Part shown: in pieces, positions 44,071-57,200 of the stretch
Layout of the letters: every line of letters starts with the position of its first letter
Position numbering within the stretch: the stretch's first letter is position 1
DNA from: Saxidomus purpurata
Taxonomy: Eukaryota; Mollusca; Bivalvia; Venerida; Veneridae
Length of the DNA stretch: 64,000 bases
Assembly (NCBI GenBank): GCA_022818135.1
Contig: JAFMSR010000008.1
Location: 7,554,140-7,618,139, forward strand
Reading direction: 5' to 3'
The notes under the pieces: generated by a model
The model's database searches: none
What the model saw: the letters and a program-made list of their open reading frames with translations, nothing else
Told to the model about the DNA's origin: nothing
Translations under genes and position numbers: made by a program

Positions 44071-44228
44071 CATTGTAGGTAATGAGTTCGACCCCGCTAC
44101 CGACCATGTTTTTTTGCTTTTTTTGAAAATGTTGATATGGTTCTATAACTGGTTCTTCATAGGAGCGATGATTAGACCTATAGGTTAACTGCCAGCCTGT
44201 AAAACAGTCAATATTTTTATTGACTCTG
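44071..44228 (+). mobile_element. tRNA-headed SINE, truncated copy (family D, copy 1)
   Basis: Starts inside the head: GTAATGAGTTCGACCCCGCT then ACCGACC (box B). It continues CTGGTTCTTCATAGGAGCGA, GGTTAACTGCCAGCCTGTAA. Body matches copy 2 (44372) in order: ACTGGTTCTTCCTAGGAACG, GGGTAAACTGCGAGCCTGTT. Confidence 0.7.
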
Positions 44229-44371
44229 AATCCAGTATATCAATCGTACTTGGTCGGCTATCTTAGCAATCATCATCAGCATCATCAAATGTTCACCACA
44301 AACAGCAGACAAAGCAGTGAAAGACGTTCGCCTTACCCAGCGGACTCCGACACGGGCTTTCAAATATAGCT

Positions 44372-44582
44372 GTCCGCCTCCGTGGTCGGGTAGTTGGAGT
44401 CAGTGACTTGCATTGAAGATCATGGGTTCGAGCCCTGCTATCGACAGAAATTTGCCGGTTTCTTACGGAGGATAGGAGTCTAGTACTGGTTCTTCCTAGG
44501 AACGATAGTTGGGTAAACTGCGAGCCTGTTAAAAATGACCAAAAGTACGGTTGTGGTGGGCGTTAAACTCCTACAACAACTA
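44372..44582 (+). mobile_element. tRNA-headed SINE (family D, copy 2)
   Basis: CCTCCGTGGTCGGGTAGTTG then GAGTC (box A) and ATCATGGGTTCGAGCCCTGC (box B), body with GTACTGGTTCTTCCTAGGAA, 3' end GTGGGCGTTAAACTCCTACA then ACAACTAC. Complete-looking copy of about 210 bp, same orientation as the truncated copy about 300 bp upstream. Confidence 0.85.
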
Positions 44583-45290
44583 CCAATATAAAATAATTAC
44601 AAAGGTAAGACGGTTATCATTATGCTGAAGAAAAATATGACCGTCTGCGGATTACTAAATAACCAACTGAAGGCCGGGTTTAAGTTACATTTAATTATGT
44701 CACCGGGTTAGTTTTAAAACTAAGGTAAATATTTACTTTATCCCGGTATCACAAATTGTCATAGTATTCGACCTATATATACATGACGCTCGGTGTATGT
44801 ATACACGGTACGTTAAAGATATGAAATAATATTGTGACTATGAAGAGTACCGACAGGCATGTCCCACTCGTATCTTAATTGATATTTTAGAAGCAGGAAG
44901 TGGAACTTGATCCTATAACGTCGGTGTATAATGACAAGTGTGCCCAGTGCATAGTCTAAATATTTTACCCACCGATTTACTCGTTTTCACTGGCATGCCA
45001 ACACCAGTCATCCCGTGAGCTAAAATAGAACACATTCATTATAGTATCGAGTTCGATGCTCTGGTGGGATTCGAACCTTTGCCGGGACCCCTGAGTCAAC
45101 GAAATTATGAGTTACTGCTGCTGTTGTCGTGACTACAAACAATCAGCCATTAATGTCATGATCTGTATGTAGAACATTGTTTTAGTATGATTTTGACAAA
45201 ACACTCCGATGGTCTAATTAGAACGATCGCGTCCCCTACAAGTTCCATCCCGTAACGTCTACAGTCAAATGTTAGATATTTGATGCTTCA
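44583..45290. other. Unannotated stretch with a tRNA-like fragment
   Basis: On the - strand about 45100-45055, GGTTCGAATCCCACCAGAGC is a perfect box B with the start of a 3' acceptor, preceded by TCAGGGGTCCCGGCAAA. No box A at the right distance. Probably a SINE-head fragment. The rest is unannotated. Confidence 0.4.
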
Positions 45291-45461
45291 CCCGCGATTG
45301 CGAAACAATTCATACTACGTAGATCAGTCGATTCCGAGACTCACTCAATATGGAATCATGCTCGAAAAGGGAGAGTCAGTACAGAATTCAATGCATTGCG
45401 TTAGGACGATACCACAGTGGCACTCGGAAGGGTTGAATCAAACCCCTCCGATCCTGAATTG
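45291..45461 (-). mobile_element. tRNA-type SINE (family A, diverged copy)
   Basis: In the same order as 18990-19160: GCGATTGCGAAACAATTC, CGATTCCGAGACTCACTCAA then TATGGAATCA, and GAATCAAACCCCTCCGATCC (box B region, inverse). The box A end is lost. The copy is much more diverged than 18968. Confidence 0.6.
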
Positions 45462-47070
45462 ATATGAAACCAAATGTAAGAAAATGAATGAAATAGACAC
45501 TCACAAATGAAAACTAGACGAAATTAATATTTTTCTAGGTAAAATTTTAATTTCTTAAAATTGGCACTTAATCTCTTTTTCTTCACCTTTCAAATCATTA
45601 ATTCCCACGCTAAAAGATCAAACATTGATTATAATAACTGAGGGCAATATAAATATATCGTCAAATATCTCTTGTTATAAAGTCGTCTAGATAAATCAGC
45701 AGTGGCAGGTAAAGTGTACCTTGGGGAGTTCTTCTTTTCATTCTTCAAATATAAAGTGTCATTGAGTTAAATATGAACTACAAATGAACGTATAATATTA
45801 CATTAGAGAAGGCAGTGCCTTTTACCAGGGTGTGTACGTAAAAGAAGTCGTAAATAAAACAATTTATGATTTATTCATTAAAACCACTTAAAACTAGGTC
45901 ATAGTTTTCTCTAAAATCTGCTGATATATATATACGTTGTTGATTTTTTTCTGTAAACTGTTTAATAGTCACTTTTGTTGAGAGTAAAACCTGAATAACA
46001 GGCATTCAGCGAAAAACCTGCAGTTCAAACGTTTTTTTTTTAAGTATTGAACAAAATGTATTTTGCTGAGTTTGTTTGGTACGGTCAAAGAAAGATTTTG
46101 ATCCTAAATTCTTTAGTAATTGTCTACAATAATTATCATTCTTTTATTGCATGAACTGTTATTAGATCGACCTTCGAGTTTTTGTACCTCTTTAGAGCCT
46201 CAATTATGGCTTAATCATTGCTATATCTTTCACGTCTTTTGATCTTCTTTAACACCTCTACATGGATGACACACTGAGACAATAATTGATTAATATAATA
46301 ACATTTACATTTATAAACCTTTTTAACTTGAACAATCGCAGTTTTAAATTTAAGTTTCAATCTATTTTTCAAATTTCTTTTTGGGCCAAATTTTTAAGCT
46401 TTGCAAAATAGGTCGCAATCTTGTGGTTTTGTATATTTCGTAAAAGTAGTTCGCTTCGCATTCTTAACATATTTGTCGCATGTTTCAGGACTGGATTTAA
46501 ACTAATACATGTAATAACAATAAAAAATAACGTAACATCGAAGCATTGTGGTGCTTAATTACAAAGAAAATCAATGATGTATACATTATCATGCTCCATA
46601 TTATATACATGCATTTATTTATATTAATAATATTGACGAGGATATTTTTTTATAAAAAGAAATGTAGTAAATATGCACGTGTATATGAGAAAGGAATGTG
46701 CAAGTTAAAGTTATATATTCAAATGCATACAACGCTCAAAGAGCAGCGTGTGGAGACCCTTGAATATCTTAACTAAGCAATACAGTAAACTCAGTGAATA
46801 CCGAACCCCTTGTGATAATTAAAACGTGTTCTTTACATCCGGTGTTTGTTATATCCAGATAATATTTTCATACTAAATAAATAAGGCAAAACATCGAGAC
46901 CAGAAACAATGTTGCTATATCACTAACCTCAATAAAAACGAGAGCGAATAATAACATATATTGTATGGTATCCGGGTTGTTCAAATGAAATAAATAGACA
47001 ACAATTATGTATGTTTATGTATGTCAAAGGAAAGTCTTTAAAAGAAAGACCTTCTTCTAAATCTACATCC
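45462..47070. other. AT-rich unannotated stretch
   Basis: No supported gene or repeat; short open frames only. Confidence 0.4.
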
Positions 47071-47074
47071 TTTA

Positions 47075-47138
<64 letters not shown>
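47071..47138. repeat. (ATT)n microsatellite
   Basis: About 22 uninterrupted ATT units. The run of isoleucine in the - strand translation is its by-product. Confidence 0.98.
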
Positions 47139-48810
47139 GTAAAGCAAGGTCTCTGTCAGTAGTCTTCTGTCATATAAAGAGAACCGTGAAGTTTGATTAA
47201 ATATTTTGAAGAAAGGCTTGCTATGGCGGAATTCTTCTATATCATAAAGCAGACGAAATATAACATTGACCGCTGTAAAAGTACAACATATTTGTAACGG
47301 AATGTGACCAGACAAGGTCAGCTCATGTCTGGCTCACTTTTTCTACGCTACCCATGCGGAAGGTATTTGCAGGAAGTTTAGGCGAAATAATACAACGAAA
47401 AATGATTGGAAAATATAGCGTATCTTCCCCAATCATAGTGCTTCTGATTACGCCAGACTATTTGATTGTCGTCTGCTCACCATAATATGCGGGGAAAAAC
47501 ATAATAAAACAAGTGCAGCCACTTCCAGGAGGCTTGTTATCTCTTTTACGAGCGCATGTTCCGCACAGTGAGTTTTATCGGAGAAATATTTCAGTTACGT
47601 CTCTCGATTATTCCCTGGAAAATGTGGGAGAAACGCCAGGTCATGTTGAACTGTAAAAAGATGCGTGGGCGTACCATAATTTATCATTGATGCTTTATTT
47701 TTGTCTTCCCAGTAATGACTTCCAGACTTTAAAAAAATCCAGACAAATTAGGTGAGATAGTTTTTACAAATGTCTTCTGCTGATACATTTTTAATGTGGG
47801 TTCGTTTTTATCTAAGCCTCTCCTTCAAAATTTCTGCAAACAATAGAACATAATTATTCCTATAATCTCGTTTTTGTCTGAGGAAACGACTTAAATTGTT
47901 GTCATTTTCTGGGTATATCTGTTACGAAACCATTTCACAAATTCCATTACTATATTTGAAAAGAAGCCGAGTGGTTCGGGGAAATGTATTGTTTCAGTAT
48001 ATTGTAAAAGTTCAGGTTTATTAACATTTTAAAGTTAGCTGGCTTGGTGTCGTACAAACTCACGATGAAAGTGAACACGATGTCTGTAAAATAAAAAGAG
48101 AAATCTCGTGATTCTTTAAAGCTGCTCGCTCTCAGATTTTTGTAAAATAATAAAGTTCTTCAGACTGTTTGAAAATAACATATTTTAGAACATATAGTCA
48201 TATAAAAAGGTTCCAGTATAAATTTCTGTAAAGTGTATCTGTAGATTTGAACTAATATGCTACCAAATAATAAAGCGTTTTGAAATTCCAATATAAACAT
48301 ATTGTGTAGCGGTGCCGCAAAACCACCATGTTCAATGGATTTTTGCAAACGTCTACCTAGATTTTAACTTCTGTTGTTGATTCTAGCCTTTAGTTTTATA
48401 TTTATGTATTAGTATGTCATTTTTTAATATATTTTTTTAGACGACAACTGAGAGCTTTAAACAATCGTGTTTAAGTGTATTGGGATTTGTGGAAAGGAGG
48501 CTTTCAGAATACATGTACATTTGCCAATGGTTGGTATCTCCTTGTATAACTATACGCGTACGCTGGTTCGTGTGTTGTTTACAATCTTGTCGCAAAGTTT
48601 GACGTCTCAATGTGGGACTAATGACCGGGCAACCCTATATCCATCGCTCTTTTTAATGCATTTTATTTGTATTTAGGCCGTTGACCCGCCAAGAGGAATT
48701 TCGAGTGACAGTATATTGTCCTTCGTGTACAAATACCAATTTGTACATAGTCATGACAAAAACATTGTTGTTAAACGAATGCCCGTAATCCAAGCATCTG
48801 AAAGATTCGT
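47139..48810. other. Unannotated stretch
   Basis: No supported gene or repeat. Confidence 0.4.
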
Positions 48811-48978
48811 TTGGACGGGATGTGGTCGTGTGGATGGAGTTTGGTCGTATGGATGGGATGTGGTCGTGTGGATGGGATGTGGTCGTGTGAATGGGATGTG
48901 GTCGTGTGGATGGAATTTGGTCGTATGGATGGGATGTGGTCGTGTGAATGGGATGTGGTCGTGTGGATGGGATTTTGT
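48811..48978 (+). repeat. 19-bp minisatellite with 76-bp higher-order repeat
   Basis: About nine copies of GGATGGGATGTGGTCGTGT. Variants are ordered: the GGATGGARTTTGGTCGTAT subtype starts at 48832 and again at 48908, exactly four monomers (76 bp) apart, with the intervening monomers nearly the same. Because 19 is not a multiple of three, all frames stay open through the array, which explains overlapping HPHDHIP- and WMGCGRV-type open frames on both strands. These are not genes. Confidence 0.95.
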
Positions 48979-49845
48979 CACACGATGAAGCAGAACCCAA
49001 TGTGAGCTATTGTAATCACCTTGTGTCCGGTGTCGCACGGCGCATCCAAACAATCATTGCACTGTTTCAGTAATGCTGTATCAGTTCTTATTTATGTTAT
49101 GTTTAGACGACACACTAGTAGTCCCAATATCAAAGAAGTATGGTCCATTCACCGCTTTTGGTAGGCCTATGCATATCTGGTGCATGTACATGTACTTCGT
49201 TAACATTAAATGCAAACTTGGAACAAATCTTCAGCTACACTGCTCCTCGCCTTATCCACGGAGTGCCTAAAATGTGTCCACGTGTTTGAAGAGCGCGACT
49301 GTCCACATTCGTTGACTTGCAATAAGTGTCTATTGGTCACAAGCAATTGTAAAGCGATAATAAGTTGTTCAAATTTGCACAAGTGCCTAACACGGTTTAC
49401 TGGTAACTACTTGACAATCTCGAGGATATTGTAGTAATTCCACGAAGCAATAAACACCAGTAGTTATTAACTGATACCATATACATGTAAATTTCTTGTA
49501 TGACAAGCCCATCAGAATAATTATTCCTGATTTTAATACATTTGTCAACAAGTCTTTAAGCCATTATAACATAGTACTCCGATTATGTAGAATCTGCATT
49601 ACGTGCAAACACAAGACTCTTCGTCTCTCAGTATAATGGCGAAGACAGGGCAATGCTTAATGTATGTTGTTATTATTATAACTGCAAGATCTACCTCTAA
49701 ACATTTTGAAATAGAAAAGGATAATTATACCTGTTTTACCTTAGGTAAGCCCGTTTCGAACGTCATGCTAGTAACTTACTTAACTGGGCCGGGACTGCAT
49801 TACTGTCTTCTGTAAGAAGCCGGGCTAACTGTCTCAACCAGTTTG
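48979..49845. other. Unannotated stretch
   Basis: No supported gene; short open frames without features. Confidence 0.4.
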
Positions 49846-49906
49846 GTAGCAGGGCTCGAACCTAATGTCTTCAATCACTTAAATCACTCGGGCACGGTGG
49901 AGTAAA
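49810..49906 (-). mobile_element. tRNA-type SINE head (family D-like), truncated
   Basis: On the - strand: CTCCACCGTGCCCGAGTGAT then TTAAGTGA (box A) and GACATTAGGTTCGAGCCCTG then CTACC (box B). It aligns with the 44372 head. Body ends after AACTGGTTGAGACAGTTAGC. Confidence 0.6.
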
Positions 49907-52479
49907 TTGGTCTCGAACAATTTCGTCATCAGATGACAACGAAACCTTTGACGGCAATTTTAGAACGTGTTGAAAAGCGCATATCCGTATTAAGATAAAG
50001 TCGTGCGTTTTGTCCACCATATCTTAGGTCACGGCAATCTATAAAATTCACAGCTCGACATTTTATCTGTGTTGACGTACAAGACATAGCTATATATAAC
50101 TGGATATTAAAATGTTTGGGTCGGGAACTACTTTTATGTTCTGATAAGAAAGTCTTTTGAGTTTCGGTTATTACCAAAGTACATAATCATTGATTTATCA
50201 TGGCGTTCTGTAAGTGAATGGGTCAAACCTTTCTCAAAGGATTGGCGAACGTTTAACATCATATGACTGAAGTTTCGAAAGATCAAGGCTCATCATGAGC
50301 ACGTGATCAAATACAAGAGAGACATATGATGTGTTAACTTTAACAATTACAACAATGTACATATTAATGTAAAAATAAATTATATCAAGTTATCAAAAAT
50401 TTTAAACATACGGACACGCAAATCCTAAAGTGGAGCAAATGTGAACATTTTCTAAACTGTGATAAGATAATTTCACAAAATGATGCAATTTGAATAAGTT
50501 TTGACACATATTTTGATATACTTAATTCATGCAATGTGATAGAATTTGGGGGTATAATATAGTAAGTTGGTACACATTTTTTTTATATCTTTCAAATAAG
50601 TACACTTTACATGTAATGAAACTCATCACCTAAGTGAGCCGATTTTAAGAGTTGACCGTATGAGATTTTTGTAGTCCGGAATAACCAGTCAGCCCGGGCT
50701 GGTGACTCTAAATAATAACTTTAATGTCCCATTTCAAATATTCGTGTATGTATGTAGAAAGATGGATTATGCATTGTTAAAGTATAACGTTCCTTCTGTT
50801 GTCTGAAAACTCTTGTCAGAAACTTTTGCTATATCATTGAACAGATATATTTATTACATATACTTCAATTAAAACACAACGTAAGGAATGTTTGTACATT
50901 TTTTTTCATGATATTTTATATACTACAAGTAACCTATACAACGAGGTAAATCGCCATAAAGTTTGCTTAATTAAACCGCCAAAACTTCCTAGAAAAAATA
51001 ACAACTAGTTGTTACATGCCAAGTGTAGAAACCACAACCATCGGGCACTTTAAACATTCTTGCTGACATACAATAAAATACGCATTAAAAAAACGCGGGT
51101 CGTTCAAGAAATGAACGTGGCACATGTAGGAAGTTCCAGCGGTGATAACATACGATACTGCCCAAGAAGATCATCTGGCGAGTTTGTAGAGAATTATAAA
51201 ATTTAAGTCGTAATATGATGTCTGATGCTATAACAAAACAATACAGATTGTCCATGGATGTTTTTTTTTCGTATGACGTAATTTCCGCCTTAAGTGTCAC
51301 AAGGAAGTGTGGTTTTGTACACAAGTACTCCGAGGACGAGTGTGTTACCATTTATACTTCCTTCATCATTTTTGCCGCCTTTTCAACACGTCCATAGAAA
51401 TGCCTAAAAAAGACTCGGTAGCTTTGTGATGAATCCGAAGGGTTTTTGTGTTACAAATTGCATCTACGCACTAAAACTACAATAAACAAACAAACAAAAA
51501 CTTCCCCGTTTCGTGTGCAAATAAAGTGCATTGTTGAGTTCCAGTTGTTTTACCAGAGCTTTCATGTTGATATAGTAACAAGGAACATTTTATAAAGTAA
51601 ACAGGAAACCATGGCTTTTTATTTGCAAGGAAAGACGGATTTTATTTTGTCATTGGAACATTTTAAAATGAACCATGAGGGGAATGGTCTGCCTCGTCAT
51701 ATCGCTGCCATGCGTAGTTTGCACTCCTTCAAGCAGGCTTTTCAGAATTCAACTACAAGATCATGAAGGATGTTTTTACCACTTTTAAATTTTTCTTTTT
51801 TCTACTATATCTTACACAAGTTAACAAACTGATTACTTTTCACTATCTATAGGGAACTTTTATGGTTTCCTCTCACTAATTTTATGGCACACAACTCGAA
51901 AGAGAGGCGTGACAGTATTGATAGATAGATCAGTATGTATTTTGTAAGACACCGGAAGCGGAAGTCTGACTCTAACACTTTTTGACAAATGGCCTGCTTT
52001 AAATCGAACGAACTACCTTACGTTATTTTACAATAACAGTTCAAAATGACCATATACCACATTGTAATTTGGTCAAGAAAAGAATTACTTGAACACACGT
52101 AAGAAATAAATCATAGCCAGTCTCATTTCTTAGTGAGAGATAGGACTGGTACACCTGTCAAATTGAGTGGATTTTTATTGTTCGACTACGGTATTCAAAA
52201 CTGATTTTCATGGTTTTCACCTTGTTCAATAAGAATAAAATCTTTGTGTAAAGTAGTAACAGATTCTTGTCGGCTCTCCGGTTAATGTTGTTTGACCGGT
52301 TTTATGAATCTGATAAACCTCTGAGAAAGCAGCCATTCTGGCTCGTAACTGTGGTAATATGTAAAATCTTCGATAAATGTTCGTCTTAAAATTATTTTTT
52401 GATGGTCACTTTGAACAGAAATATAACTTTGACCAAGGATATCTCAGGTTGATTTCCTCTAGCCTGTACCTGTCGACGA
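49907..52479. other. Unannotated stretch
   Basis: No supported gene. A short palindrome, CCAGTCAGCCCGGGCTGGTGACT, lies at about 50681-50703. Confidence 0.4.
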
Positions 52480-52564
52480 GTATACAATTGCGTACGGTGA
52501 AAATTGACAGAACAGTTTCTGTCATGGTCCGTGTGTATACAGTTGCGTAGGGTGAACTTGACAG
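52480..52564 (+). repeat. Two-copy 55-bp direct repeat
   Basis: GTATACAATTGCGTACGGTG then AAAATTGACAG (52480) and GTATACAGTTGCGTAGGGTG then AACTTGACAG (52535). Confidence 0.8.
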
Positions 52565-54239
52565 TTTATTTCAAGGTCCTTAAAATAACAATATTGTTAA
52601 AAGTACAAAAGAGACCATTTAAATGAAACACGAAACCGTAAAATGAAACCTCAGAAAAATAATTATGAAATGAAGATGACAAATTTTCTGTAAACGACAT
52701 CGGTATCAGCTGCGACGTAAAATTAAATGTATTTTTAGAGTTCAAGGTATGTTGGCGTGTCATTCCGTGCACTTTATGGTGCGTTCGTAGAAGAAAATAT
52801 ATAATGAAAATGTTCACTACAACCGAATCAACCGGGATTGATCAAGAGCATTTGTTGCACATATTACTTAACGGACCGTAGTCATTTCTTCGAGAAAATT
52901 ACACAAGTCCAGCCAATGTAGCCAAAAGCACCGAGTTTATATAACAACGTTCTTTTTGTTTACTTTAAAATGAGAAATATTTGTAAAAATCGAACTTTAC
53001 CTTGAAGAAATGGCGCTACGAAGGACATTTGCTACTAAGATGTTCTTATCGATCTTACAAGTCACTGGACAATTAACAAGTATCAATTATTCAGAATGTT
53101 TATCCCGTCGAAAGCTTTTGTCCTTACTTCCGACGAGGCTAAAAAATCTTCTGAATTTGCTCGATTTGTCAACGTAACAAGAGCCATGTTTCCTGCAACA
53201 ATAATGAGACCCACTTAACTTTTACTCTACGGTGTTTAGTGAAAAACAATCACAAAGACAATAAATAAGCCTATGGACGCATCACTGATATTTTACATCT
53301 ACTTCTTTTTTTGACTTCGTGCAGATAGTTTTCAATAGGACCCAATATTTCACAATTCGATTTCTGATCAAATTTGGTACGAACAGACACACGAAACTTG
53401 GGGGAGTGTTTAAAGAGATACAATTGAGCGAGTGGCTAGTTTTTATAGAACTGAATCCTGTTAAAGAAGCTCACTTATTCGCCAAATGCACTGTCTTATG
53501 GAGTGCTCGTTTAGTAAAGATATGGCCTATAAATGTGTAATAAACCGTCAAAAACATTAGCGACCACAACAGACACACAATCGGAACTGCTCATCAGTGA
53601 CGAAGGATGACGGAATTACCCGAGGAGTTCCGATTGAACAGACACATATTCATTCATTTAATACATACTGCTATGAATTTATAAGCACTCAAATCACTCT
53701 TTTTATTATATATCATTTTCTGAAACTAAAGCATCAGTGTACAAAGTCGATGTGATTGAAACGGAGCAAGTTTGGAAACTGGAGACTGTGGTTCCAACAG
53801 CTTGCGGTCCCAGTAGGCTTACAAGCTCTCTGGTATGTTAACAAGACAGTCTGAGTAAGTGAATGCTTGATCAACAAGTCCTGGGAGATAATAACCCAAT
53901 CATCTCAAGCCATAAAACCGTTCCTAGCAGCGTTTCATCACGACCTTCAAAGGCTCGTTACCAGATTTCCTCTTCAAACAGTTTAAATTTCAAGGAGCCA
54001 ATAAATTCCCATTTTCTTTATCACTGTTCTGTATTTAGAGACACTCCTTCTACGTTAACAACATTACCTAAAATTACACTCTATTTAAACAAGCCCAATT
54101 TAGAAATATTAGATTAGTTGACATTTTAAGCTCATTAAACGAGTGCGATCGATATCTGTGCGATTCAAGGCTTTCCCTCTATGTGGGGGTTTCCATTAAA
54201 AATTTAAAATACAAGAAACTCGATTTTATACTTTTCACA
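52565..54239. other. Unannotated stretch
   Basis: Apart from the 53.6-kb hairpin, nothing is recognised. Confidence 0.4.
53578..53636. repeat. Short hairpin
   Basis: CAATCGGAACT (53578-53588) and AGTTCCGATTG (53626-53636) are perfect inverses around GACGAAGGATGACGG. No U-tract follows, and termination signals of this kind are not expected here. Small MITE core or chance. Confidence 0.4.
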
Positions 54240-57200
54240 ACGTTTATTTATTCACCAATGCATACTTTTACATAAAGCATACACGAGGAAGTTCGATCAT
54301 AGATAAAACTATCACATGGTCCAAATAACAAGCTTTTACATGAATGAACTGTTCAAATATTGACATGGTGTCATTTTCAAATATCTTGACAAGTGTTTTT
54401 GAAGTTTTACATGCATCAAGTATTTCAAGGATAGAGTAGTCTGAATGAAAAGTGTCTTACGTGGGATGATTTTATCAACACTTTTAAATATAAGGTACAA
54501 GACGCTCAACAAATGATAAAAAGATCCTACTTTATTTTCAATACATTATGTCTATCAGGTTTGAATTCTTTTCTAAGATTTATTAACAATGCTGCCTTTC
54601 TTGCCTTAAAATCTACCTTTCAATTTGAAAGGAACAATTGATCTGTTACAGTAATATTAAGCAAACATTTTATCAGTGTAGGTAACGCCCACACTACACC
54701 AATTTGCAGCTTAATAATGATCTACACAGCTCAAAATCGTAGAATCATCTACAAGAAGCTGGCAAAAAAACTCATTCAGAATTCTAATTTCTCAAAGGGT
54801 ACCATTTCACAGGCTGTGGCTCATTTTTCTGGAATGAAAAGTAACTAATAAATAACACTACGCTGGACCTCGTATAGTTTTACCTATGTCAAATAGCACT
54901 AAATGAAGACCGCAAGTCTGGTCAATTCACACCAGCCATTGACGAAAAATCGGCGAGACAATGTCATTTTAAATAACTTAAAGGCGAATATGATCTAAAT
55001 GAAGGATAAATATACCCAAATGTTTCCTTTTCAAAGAAATCTCTATAGTTTAATGACCTATGATTGATCTGTTTCGTCAACGTCTGGTGCTGAGAAACGT
55101 ACAAAGCATAAATAAAGTGCCAACGACGCTGATACTATCATGTGAAAGAGGGAGAAACAAATGTGTGACTGACGTCCCAAGAAATACACTCTTGAATATT
55201 GGCCTCTGTGGGACTGCAGTCTCTACCTAAATATATATATCGCTATATATATATATGTCAAACTTGTTACGTCAACTCGAAGTAACTCCCCAAGAGTAAC
55301 AACTCAAGGGAGTTTGAATTGCTGCATCAAGTTTTAGAGAGAAAAAATCGGGGGGTAAAAGAGATAGCACGTTTGCACCGTGTACATTACTTTTTACAAA
55401 TAGCGTAATTAACATCAACAAGTTGAATTTTATAAATTAATGGTGGTAATGAAGTCAGTATTTACAAATGTGTGATAAAACAATATATATATATATATAT
55501 ATATGTGTGTATGAATAATGTATGGTCATATGAAAACAGATGATCACGCAATAATTTTCCACGTGATATTTTATGATCTCTCTAGAGTTCTGGTCAAACT
55601 TGCACAACAAACATGTAAAATGATAAAATGTTTCAACAAATAAAAACTGTTACAGTTAATCTGTCAGTAGAATACGTAGTTCGGCTGGTACAAATCTATG
55701 TATGGCTTTTTTTAAAGTGTACACTTAATGCCCTTCTAGCTGATACTCCCCGTCCCACTTCAATGTCACCCAGATAATACTGCTGATCTATACCAAAATG
55801 ACACTAAATCACTGATTTATTGCTGCACTAGAATAGTCAAGGATTATCTTTGCCTTGGACACTCAAATCAGTAAAATTTTCGATCCTTTTCCCTAGTTTC
55901 TAATACTTTCCCCTTGTTTCTAATACTTTCGCCTAATTCTTTAGCTTGCTGTCACAAGTCAGACTCTTAAAAAAAAGAACTGAAGATTGATAGATGATGA
56001 TTATGATTTATGATGATGATTATGATGATGATGATATAATAACAAAGACATCACAATTAACAACACGTTTTCCTCAACAAATTCATTAACGGTAAACACA
56101 ACTATAATAACCCGACTTAGAATATTCTTTGAATACACAAATCAATATTTTTTTTACGAAACGGTTTCTCGTAACAAATTTAGCTGCATAATTCTTTTTA
56201 TATAATGCCATTTAAAATCCAGTAAAAAATAACATATTTTTTCAAAATTGAATAGTTTTGCATTGACAAGAAATAAACAAAAAATCTTCATGTTGTTCAT
56301 ACATCCTGCAATAAATACATGTAAATGTAGTTCCAATAAATGTTTGAAAAATATCCCTAGAATTTTGTAAAGTAAAAAAAAAAAGAGTCTCATTCCCATC
56401 TCTACAACACTATCTTCTAGAGGATACACATCTATTGAACTTCTAAATGAAATTTTGACCTTGTTTATAAATACAACCAATCTGCTATACCAAAATGATC
56501 AAGAAACTGGACTAAAAAATACCCTTCAATTTTCACTGCTTAAAAGTTACATTACCTTAACAAAATCTCAATATTCACAGACAAGAAAATGTTTCACCAG
56601 TAAAATCACTCATTCACTGTTGCACAAAATCTTTCAAGTCCAAAAATGTTGCACGTAACTTCATTCGCACTTACATTTCAACACTGTTGTAACATATAAC
56701 CTAGGTACACTATACCAGTTGTTGTCTAGTATAATTATAAATAGCTAATGTCACAGTGCCCCATTCTACCTTGCATTGATCAGCATCGACTATGTCAACA
56801 GTTTCCCCCCACTCTACCTTGTTGCATTGATTGGCATTGACTTAAGATGCTTGCCATGTGTTTTTCTACTCAATCAGGAGTACAAACTGATTGATCTCTA
56901 TACTTTTTTCCATATCAATCAATCAATCAGTCAGAGAATAACTGTCAAATTAAAATGTTTGGGTCTTTTTTCCTTCCGAAAATTACCGAATTTCAAAACA
57001 AATATTCGTTTCAAGCAAACATATGCATTATGCATCATTACCCCAAGTTATCATTACCAACGTTGCTTGTACCAATTTCTCACCATTTCACGTCAAATGT
57101 AAATTAGGCTGAACAGCAAATATACGTGTACTTAGCGCAACTTATATTTCTAAGAAAAATTGTACACCTGATTAATAGAAAATCCATGGCAACTGCATCA

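Noticed and set aside
46929..47315. 128-codon open frame with a poly-isoleucine run, minus strand
   Set aside because: The run is the (ATT)n microsatellite; flanks show no domain.
48653..49053. Overlapping repetitive open frames (HPHDHIP and WMGCGRV types)
   Set aside because: By-product of a 19-bp minisatellite, which keeps all frames open.
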